Of a stretch of 64,000 bases of DNA, positions 55,801 through 64,000 are shown piece after piece (within the stretch, counting starts at the first letter, position 1; each line of letters starts with the position of its first letter). The notes beneath the pieces were generated by a model that saw nothing but the letters and a program-made list of their open reading frames with translations, was not told where the DNA came from and made no database searches. The stretch comes from Anthoceros angustus. Taxonomy: Eukaryota; Streptophyta; Anthocerotopsida; Anthocerotales; Anthocerotaceae. The DNA lies in NCBI GenBank assembly GCA_010909165.1, contig VJWM01000196.1, positions 1-64,000 on the forward strand, in the 5' to 3' direction. Both the position numbers and the translations under genes were made by a program.

Positions 55801-57215
55801 TGCAGGATTCCCTCGATCGTCTTCCTCCGGACCCTCTTGCTCGGTGGGCGGGCCTCCGCCTCCTGCGCCTTCCTCCCGGTGGCGGCGGCCCAGTCGCGTT
55901 CCCTCTTCACCCTCCTTCGGGAGGTTCGCGTGCCCCCATGAATTAAAAGCGGCGATAACGCCAGCGGAGGCTTCTCACACCTCGGCTTGTGAGCTTCACG
56001 ATTGATCTGGTGATCCTTCCCGATGCCTCCTTCCTCTGCGGCGCATGCGGGGAACACCGATGGGTGTGTCCAAGGTGATCTACCTTGGTGAGCATGTTCC
56101 GATGGACAATGATCACGGCCCTTTGCTCTCCCTCCCTCTCCGGCCAGTCCGAGGCATCAACGGCCGTTGGTTGTTCGTTGCGTCACGGCTTCAACACTGC
56201 GCCGCCTCTATCTTCCCTCTTGCCTTGAGGCTCGGCACTAGCCCCCAATTTCCTCCTGGTGTTGTAAGCCGCCCTCGGGACCTCCACAGTCCACCTCTAG
56301 GGTCCTCTCGCGAGGCTCTTAGGGCGAACCTCCTTGTTGGCGCGCAGCATCTTCGGCGTACTCCCGGACTAGGGGGCCTGTCGAAGGTCGAACTGACTGG
56401 AAAACGTCCGGTGCCACTCCTCGACCAACTCCCCGCCTCCTCCGTACGCCCGGGTGCTTGGTGCGGCGATGTTGCGCTCCACCACCAGCCATGGCTCCAA
56501 ACCTCCGCGCCTTTCTTGGGTCCCATCTTCCCGCTCCTTACATCCATTTGTTGGAGTGTGAGGCTCCGCAATCGTCCGTTCCTTGGCAGCGTGGGCTTCC
56601 CTCGGCGGCGGCCGAGGTGCACTGGCGATCAAAGACAACGCCCGGGTGTCGGCGAGAGAATGCGAAGATCATTGAAGTTGCTTGGAAGAATGACCTCGCC
56701 TTGCCTCTCGCCGTCGGAGTAACCGTCAGCGGAGGGTGGTACTGCACGTGTTGGCGGGGGCACTGGCTTACTCTGCGCCTTGCGGCTTCCACTTACTGCG
56801 GCCTTACGCCGCGTGCTCTGTATACGCTGCGCAGGCGCGAATACCTACCTATAACGGCCACTGGCAACCCTACGGTCCTGGCCTATTGCATGCCCGTCTT
56901 CCACTCAGTGCCATCCACGTGGCGCCGCTCTGTCTAACTCACGCCCCAACTTCTAAGTTACCTTACTGGGCGTACTTATCCCATTCTGACCCGGAGTGGG
57001 GTCCGGACTTATCCCGATACTCCGGTGGTGGTCCAGGGCCCTTGGTGTGCCGGGTATTACCACCCGAGTCCGAGATGTAGTCCGAGGCGGAGTCCGAGTG
57101 CCGTCAGGTGCTTCCTCCTTTCCGCCTTATTTTACACTCCATACCTACGAAAAAAAAACAAACCCAGCTTATTTCCTAACCCCAAGGAGAGCCCGTTGTC
57201 CACAAGAGGAAAAAG
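52850..57215 (-). mobile_element. Family X LTR-type element, copy 3
   Basis: About 4.4 kb on the minus strand with the same layout as copy 2. The LTR block is at 53,150-53,340 (TATAAG at 53,305-53,300). The longest frame in the family is 54,784-55,773 (329 codons; GREDLEVEATRRRMVLLQSR). Downstream, 54,847-54,413 encodes a strong coiled coil (LRAEIERLQLRLKTEENRRR, then VARLQQEVEEARSR, LEKEVADLRERM). Near 56,600-56,370 WLVVERNIAAPSTR and GELVEEWHRTFSS lie upstream, as in copy 2. No pol domain was seen. The coiled coil argues that the minus strand is coding. Confidence 0.65.
53600..53880. repeat. GTCCGGACCTC-rich degenerate repeat in family X
   Basis: Short units such as GTCCGGACCTCGGGGTC recur every 15-30 bp. 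Counterparts lie at about 44,600-44,740 in copy 2 and (inverse) 39,650-39,830 in copy 1, so the array is part of the family rather than local. Confidence 0.7.
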
Positions 57216-58560
57216 AAAAACTGCAGGGACGAAGTATGGCTGCCTATCCATTTAAACAAACATCTACAATCGAAGAATCATAGGTTGGGTAGCCCACATA
57301 TATAGGCAAAAACCACTAGGGACTCTCGATGACGTGCCACCTCGCACCTGATGGTAGGCACTTTAGGTCTATTTATAATCCTACTTCTCCTTGGCCTTCG
57401 AATAAACAATATTTATGCACTTAACAACCTACTAGCCCTTTTCCTTGGTTTATGATTTTTAGGTATTTTCTATATAGATGCGGTGACCTATATATGTGTC
57501 ATAGTACCGTGCCTTACACACATCACGATGCACATAGATTGATTGTGCCATGACACAGCATCTAGCTAGACATGTTCACAAACACCACATGTCAACCATC
57601 CATCATGCATACATACCATGTGCATGCCATCCATGGGCAATGCACATGTGAGATTGGTCCAAAGGCCAAGGACTTTTCTTCCTATTTATAGGCAGGCTGG
57701 GCAGGGATAGGCAAGTAGCGTGTAGTTGTAAATCCATTGTTGGGTAGCCCACATATATAGGCAAAAACCACCGGGAACTCTCGATGACGTGCCACCTCAC
57801 ACCCGATGGTAGGCACTTTAGGTCTATTTATAATCCTACTTCTCCTTGGCCTTCGAACAAATGATATTTATGCACTTAACAACGTACTCGCCATTTTCCT
57901 TGGGTTATGATGTTTAGGTAGTCTGTATATAGATTCGCTGACCTATATATGTGTCATAGTACCGTGCCTCACATACTTCACGATGCACATAGATTGATTG
58001 TGCCATGATGCACAGATCTAGGTAGACATGTTCACATACATCACATGTCAACCATCCATCATGCCATACCATGTGCATGTCATGTGCACCTTTTTGGGTT
58101 ATGATATAGATTATTTGACCTATATGTGTCATAGTACCGTGCCTCACATACATCATGATGCACATAGATTGATTGTGCCATGACACAGCATCTAGCTGGA
58201 CATGTTGACATACATCACATGTCAACCATCCATCATGCATACATACCATGTGCATGTCATGTGCACCTTTTCCTTGGGTCATGATTTTTAGGTATTCTGT
58301 ATATAGATTCGTTGACCTATATATGTGTCATAGTACCGTGCCTCACATAATAATGATGTTTATAGATTACATGTACCAGGATACATCATCTGTCTAGACA
58401 TGTCCACATACATCACATGTCAACCATCCATCATGCATACATACCATGTGCATGCCATCCATGGGCAATGCACATGTGAGATTGGTCCAAAGGCCAAGGA
58501 CTTTTCTTCCTATTTATAGGCAGGCAGGGCAGGGATAGGCAAGTAGTGTGTAGTTGCCAT
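57216..58560. repeat. Compound repeat block (445-bp and ~190-bp units)
   Basis: A segment starting GTTGGGTAGCCCACATATAT at 57,294 recurs at 57,739. Inside, a unit starting GACCTATATATGTGTCATAG occurs at 57,485, 57,940, 58,117 (shortened) and 58,314, each running to CATGTCAACCATCCATCATG. GGTCCAAAGGCCAAGGACTT with the GGCAAGTAG(C/T)GTGTAGTTG end occurs at 57,656 and 58,485, linking this block to the 51.6-kb array. No gene. Confidence 0.88.
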
Positions 58561-61420
58561 GGATAGATGGCGCCTACATGACGTAAGTGGTAGGTTGACT
58601 CTGGGTCAGCGTCGGACTCAAGCAAGTGGGCGGAGTTAGAAGGCTGGAATTGCAGCTGAAAGTGGAAACCAGCAGTGGCAACATGCATGACCATGCAGTG
58701 CCGGTGGTGGAATTATCAAGAGCTGCAGTGCGATTGGCGCGCAGTCCAATACTACTGCGCTGGTGCCAACCAAGTGATGCATTGGGGGTGCCAATTGCCA
58801 GCTGAAAGTACAGAAAGGAGGTGCAGCTTCCATGAGTTTGGGGCGCAAGTTGGGGCAGCTCTTCACTCAGCAACTCCAAGTGCCACTTTTCAAAGTGGAA
58901 GCTCGCGAGCAAAGGTAGACAGTCTTGCGAGATGGGCGGCGGCGGCGAGGTGGAAGAAATGGAGCTCAACACACCCATGTCGTTGCCGGGGACGGAGGAG
59001 GAAGGCGCACTGGAAGGCATGGCGGCTAGGGAGGACGGTTGAGCGTCGGCCAGGGGGTGGTGGTGCGGCGAAATGGCGATCATGGCGGCGGGCAATCGCT
59101 CCCTACTCGGCGGTAGTGGCGGAGCGAGGCGGAGGCGGTGGCGGCGTGGGCGGCCCAGCCTAGGGGCGCGCGGGCATGGTTGAAGAGCGGCCCCGGTGCC
59201 GAGCATGCATCGGTGGATGGCTTAGTCGGCGATGGCGATGCCTAAGCGTGGCCTCCCTATGCGCTGCCTTGGTGGAGCCCTTGACTTGGCGTGCCACCTT
59301 GCGGGTCCCCAGCGGTGCGGTGGAGGTCTTGCTTGTTGCCCTCAAGGGGCTGCGATGCGGCGATAATTCCGGTTCCGCAAAACACAGGTGCAAGTAGAGG
59401 CGGGCATGCGGCCGCGAAGACTGGACTCTGACGGGGAGGGCGATTAAGCGGCTGCAGGGGCAATGCGGCAGATGGGTTGCACATCGGCCTGATGATGGAG
59501 GAGGAGTGGCGGCATGCGGCAAGCCGATGCTATAGTGCGGTGGGTGGCGCATGCACGCCAACTGCGATGGAGTGCTTTGCATGCGCCGCCAATGGCGCAA
59601 TCGAGAGGGATGCTTTGCATCTAGATCATAAAGGCTGCGGTCAACCTCGACTGCCGGGGACGAGTGGTAGTTCGCCACCAACGGCAAGGCGGGGCAAACC
59701 GGTGGTTGCAGCAGCAAAGCGATAGCTGCGCATGCGGGACGGAGGACCGAGCTTCCTGCGCCTCCTTCTCATGGCGTGCCGATGGGCGGAGGAGGTGGGG
59801 CGGAGGCGTGAGTGAGGATGGTGGGGCAAGCGGCTCCGGGCGAGAGCCCATCTGGGCGCTTCCGGTGGCGATGGAGGCCAGAGCGAGGAGGAGGCGCCCA
59901 CACGGGCACGATGGAGGCGTCGGCGGGTTGCGAGCGAAGGCGAGGGAGGCGGCGGGGCGGACAACAATCGGAAGACTCCGATGGTAGTGAGCAGCGCACA
60001 ATCCTCGTGGCTGCAATGGGGTTGCAATGCTTTGGTGGCGATTCTCATTGTCATGGCTCCTGATGGTTGCAAGTGGTGAACTTTGCCATGGTACTCATGT
60101 TTGCAAGTTGGGTTTGCGGTGTGCCGGAGTGGGCCGGCCAGGCCCTCGGGGTCATCTACGGCCAGCAGGAACCTTGTCGCATCACGCTGACGGACGTGGA
60201 GCATCGTCGGAAGATCGAGAGCTGGGGAGGCGGCGTGGAGGCGGAGGAGGCGGCAAGGTTGAGGAAGAGCTGGTCGAGCTCATCGTTGAGCTCGAGGCTG
60301 CGTGGGCACCGGAAGAGGAAGAGGGTGCAACCCGAGCAGGCGGGCCAGCGATCAGGCGGGCGGTGGCGAACATGCAGGGGCGAGAGTGCGGCGAACCCGG
60401 TGCCGGCCACGGCGTGAATGGGGCCAGCACCACCAGTGGGAGGGCCACCGCCGCAACAAGGTGGAGCCTCCAAACCAAGTAGAACAAAGTATGTGTTAGC
60501 AGCAGAAGTCGGCTGCGTTACATGTATGACCATGAGCACTATCCTCTTGAAGTGGTGGAGAAGGTGCGCACGGTCCACCTTTGCACCGACATGGAGGTGA
60601 TGGGCCGGGACCCGACGGCCAAAGACCGCCAGCGGCGGTGGGAATGCCACGGTGCGTTCATGAAACTCATGGGCGCGGCATGGCGCATCCTCCATGGCAT
60701 CCGCCAATCTTGGTGCGGTTGCTGGTGGATAGCCACCCTCTCCGGCCCGGTTCTTCGGGGTCCCCTTCCCATTGGTGCGGGGATGAACCGCCTCCCCAAC
60801 CTCGAGACGGTGGTACACAGCCTGCCGCCATTGCACCTCCTCCCATGTCGGTGCGGAGGACATTCGGCCCCTCCATCGAGGCGGCCGAGGCGAGCAAGTC
60901 TGGGAGAGCCTCGAGCACAAGAGGATGGGGCACTCACGAGGCTCTTCGGGGACTAGGGCGAGGGAGATGTTTTTTGTTTGTGTGTGAGACTATATTCGGA
61001 TGTTTTTTGGTTGAATGGCATCTGTGATCCGGCAAGTGTCAGTAGGGGTGGAAGTGGATTTATGGGCCTTGATGACATTGCCCTGTTTGATGAGGTTGAT
61101 GAGGGGGAGAGTGTGAAGCATTTTCAGATCTGTAATGCCGACATTGCACGGGTTTCCTTCCCACAGTCGTGTTCGGTTTCATACGATAAGTGGCGAGAGG
61201 GAGAAAGCTTTGCACGATTAGCATATGTAGACATCACCTTGGATAGCCACCTTGTTTGGCACGCACACCAGATGCACGATGTGGAAAACACCAGATCGAG
61301 CATGTTCGAGGCTAACATCCAGGAGACCCGTCACGACGGTGAAAAAGCGATCTTGAGCGACTAGCATGCCCGATCGGGGCTTCCACGGGGCGAGACATGT
61401 CCGATCCGATATATGTCCAT
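58561..61420. other. GC-rich stretch, coding-like but unassigned
   Basis: Frames occur on both strands. On the plus strand, EVEEMELNTPMSLPGTEEEG (about 58,950) and KVEEELVELIVELEAAWAPE (about 60,255-60,315) look like real acidic or helical protein. From 61,062 a 100-codon frame (MGLDDIALFDEVDEGESVKH) runs to a stop at 61,364. No family is recognised and no exon structure could be built, so no gene is called. A decayed host gene or captured gene fragments are possible. Confidence 0.3.
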
Positions 61421-63091
61421 GTGTGGTGCGGAAAACCCTAAACATGAGTATGTGTGTTTGACATAAACCCTAAATGGCGAGAAAGAAAAGTGGATAATGA
61501 GATCGAACACGAGGGGCAAGTTAGACAAAAAACTTTGTGGCGCCTAACCCGTCGTCCGCTAATGGCGCGTATGTGATGAAGGAATCTTGAAGATGCGCAG
61601 GCATCTTCATGTAGAATACCAGAAGAAAAAAACTTATCACACACACCCGGCTTAGTGACGAGATCGGTATTCCATAACATTCCATGTCACTGCCACATCT
61701 TTGTGACCAACTCTGCCACAAACTCCCTCAGACACACAAGCTGCCACACTGTGAAAACATGTCGTGTCTTCGTCCCAGGGTTTACATTCCTCTCGATCGG
61801 GCTTGGATGGCCCAACAACGGCGCGCGGACTGATAGGCCTATCTGACATTTAAAACTAGCTACAAGCACCAAGTTGGAGCTCCAGCCAGGTGCCGCGCCA
61901 GCTTCGCACAAAAGAAAAACAAGGTCACAAAGTTTTCCTAAACTTCTTCTGACGGGATCGGTATGCAATAAGTTAGCAGCGTAATTATTTTTTATCAAAC
62001 TTATATTGATTATCTTATAGAGTTAGAGTACAGTGAAAATTTATAAATATATTTGTATATAGATATTTTTAATATAAAATCTTTTGTATATATTTTACCA
62101 TAAATATTATTGAAAATTTTATAATAAAAATTGAATTTTATAATATGCAATATTAAACGCCACATGTGACCTCGTATCAAATATAAGGGTATGTTGTCCA
62201 TACATACACTTATGTCCCAGATATGTGGCCACGATGTTAAAACCACTACTCCATCGTCGTACTTTGTTGAGCTACAAAATATGAAGACATAGAGAAAAAC
62301 ATTGTTTGAAATAGCTGATTAAAAGATTCGAATCAAAAGTCATACCATTATGATCAACATTATGAGCTGTATCCAAATCTCCAAATATCACATGTCAAAT
62401 ATGTTTGTAAGAACTTTGAGAAGCTTAGAAACTTTTCAAACCCTTAAAATTGTTTCAAGTGTTTGGTATTTCCTGCCTCATGTGCCAATTGTAAATGTGC
62501 GATTGTCCGTAACCCGACCACATACTATATAAGTCCTAAGTAAACTTTAACTATTATTAATCTCAATTTACTAAGAACCCCTACATATTGGACCTCATAG
62601 TTTAGTTACACGGACCATGTGCCAACTAGACAGTTCAACTCCAACTTGGACAAATCAATTTCAAAATTGAATTGAACTGTTAAATAAACTGTAAATGACG
62701 AACCATAATCCCACGAATAGGCCATCAAACTGAACTAGATAGAAATTACCCCAAGTTACCCCTTCGAGACCCGGTTTCATTCTTCTTCTTTTTTTTGCAC
62801 ATATTCCATTGTATCTGAGGTCAAATATGAACTTTGTTTGCTCAATGTAGAGTTTTGTGCCCAACATCTCGACAAGTCAGCTAGTTCTCAATTTGTCTAA
62901 ACATATTGATGGTGAAAGATGTAGAGGCTCATACCTTCAAGACCAATGGAGCCACAATCGGGGAGACTCGTACCTTCATAACCAATGGAGCCACAAATTA
63001 AATGGTTGATCATATTGCTTTTGCACACTTGTGTGGTCATCATGCATATATGTATTCATTAGCTTATGTTTGCTACCAAAAGACCATTTGA
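61421..63091. other. AT-rich intergenic DNA
   Basis: No gene recognised. 62,030-62,160 is almost pure A/T. A 39-bp tandem pair lies at 62,928-62,996 (CC(T)TCA(A/T)(G/A)ACCAATGGAGCC). Confidence 0.5.
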
Positions 63092-63399
63092 CTATGTTGG
63101 GCTAGGATTTTACCGGAGAAAGATGTCGAATGATGATGACGATGATGAGGTTCTAGGTTTAGACAAGCATCTCTTCACATGTGTGAATTAGTTACACAAC
63201 ATGGTGCCAACGAAGTACATCTCTCTATTCCAAGATTCAGGTTGGCGGGTAAATGAACTAAGCAACGTATGATTTTGGCGCTTTTTGTTGAGCAAGTATG
63301 CATATTCGGATGCTTTAAGGTAGAAAAGATTGATGAGGATGAAACCTGCTAAGTTTCTTCATGTGGCTATGGCTATTGGAGATGCGTTGTATGCAAGAG
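63092..63399 (+). repeat. Direct repeat R1 at the window end, first copy
   Basis: Starts CTATGTTGGGCTAGGATTTT and ends near GGAGATGCGTTGTATGCAAG. It includes a GATGATGATGACGATGATGA run. It is repeated at 63,704 with a 612-bp offset. Confidence 0.95.
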
Positions 63400-63703
63400 A
63401 TAGTTTTGAGCCACAGTTCCTAAGGTTCAAGGAGCTCGTAGCCCCATGCCGTGAGACCACCCATCATCCGCCCACCATGGCACAGGAGAAATTTGAATGA
63501 GATAAAGCGGGCTGATGTTCAAAATATAACGTGTACATTGTAAAATTATGTATTTTAACCTCACAGTCCATCGAACCTTGGGTTTTTTCTTGTAGATTCA
63601 GTTGGGAAGTCGAACTGATTCAAATTGAAATCTAATCATTACTTGCTTAGTCAACAGACTTAAAACCACGTTGGATCTTGTCCGGTAGTGGTTTGATTTT
63701 GGT

Positions 63704-64000
63704 CTATGTTGGGCTAGGATTTTACCGGAGAAAGATGTCGAATGATGATGACGATGATGAGGTTCTAGGTTTAGACAAGCATCTCTTCACATGTGTGAAT
63801 TAGTTACAACATGGTGCCAACAAGTACATCTCTATTCCAAGATTCAGTTGGGGTAAATGAACTAAGCAACGTATGATTTTGGCGCTTTTTGTTGAGCAAG
63901 TATGCATATTCGGATGCTTTAAGGTAGAAAAGATTGATGAGGATGAAACCTGCTAAGTTTCTTCATGTGGCTATGGCTATTGGAGATGCGTTGTCGCAAG
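63704..64000 (+). repeat. Direct repeat R1, second copy (cut by window end)
   Basis: Matches 63,092-63,399 essentially throughout. I see small indels (AC, G, CT, GG/C losses) and no clear base substitution. The copy continues past the window. Confidence 0.95.

Noticed and set aside
59160-60950. Multiple long minus-strand frames (up to 254 codons)
   Set aside because: GC-rich sequence is open on both strands; the more protein-like composition is in short plus-strand pieces, and no family is recognisable in either.

Overview
This window looks like land-plant (streptophyte) nuclear DNA. A compact host-gene island at about 4.6-10.1 kb is surrounded by some 50 kb of degraded, nested transposable elements. 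The plant call rests on three host genes with short canonical GT-AG introns: a chloroplast-targeted ribosomal protein S6, an EBP1/PA2G4 homologue and a CRAL-TRIO (Sec14-like) lipid-transfer protein. Ty1/Copia elements primed by initiator tRNA-Met agree with it. Introns are mostly 80-200 bp. I cannot name the species; a non-angiosperm lineage is possible but unproven.

Layout. 0.4-4.1 kb: minus-strand Copia remnant with one LTR. 4.6-6.05 kb: Sec14-like gene (-). 6.57-8.93 kb: EBP1-like gene (-). 9.3-10.1 kb: plastid bS6 gene (+), divergent from EBP1 across a 386-bp shared promoter region. 10.9-11.5 kb: tandem repeats and LINE scraps. 13.1-13.8 kb: a second Copia remnant. 13.9-15.2 kb: a LINE-like reverse transcriptase pseudogene. 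17.1-27.8 kb: a Ty3/Gypsy-type element, split by a complete nested Copia (19,921-25,760) with matching 262/256-bp LTRs and a 5-bp target duplication. 27.5-35.8 kb: a tandem ~4.2-kb duplication beginning in the Gypsy integrase C-terminus. 36.5-57.2 kb: three copies of another LTR-type family (here X), with spacers. 49.8-51.4 kb: a possible OB-fold/zinc-ribbon gene remnant. 51.6-52.6 kb and 57.3-58.6 kb: satellite-like repeats. 58.6-64 kb: unassigned DNA, AT-rich in part, with a terminal direct duplication.

Main discovery. The Gypsy element carries two chromatin modules at opposite ends of its pol region. At the 5' end, starting on the putative LTR/primer-binding-site boundary, is a C5-cytosine DNA methyltransferase domain (motifs I, IV, VI, VIII and X visible) directly upstream of the reverse transcriptase, with no gag or protease seen between them. 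At the 3' end, after the integrase GPY-like segment, is a C4HC3 PHD finger where a chromodomain would sit in chromoviruses. A DNA-methylation writer and a histone-tail reader in one retroelement would be unusual. This copy is frameshifted and inactive. Retrotransposon-borne cytosine methyltransferases have, to my recollection, been described in dinoflagellates and charophyte algae; I know of no description of the pairing with a PHD finger.

Caveat. Duplicated segments often differ by 1-5 base indels more than by substitutions. Some frameshifts, including those in the methyltransferase and PHD finger, could therefore be assembly or consensus errors rather than real decay.
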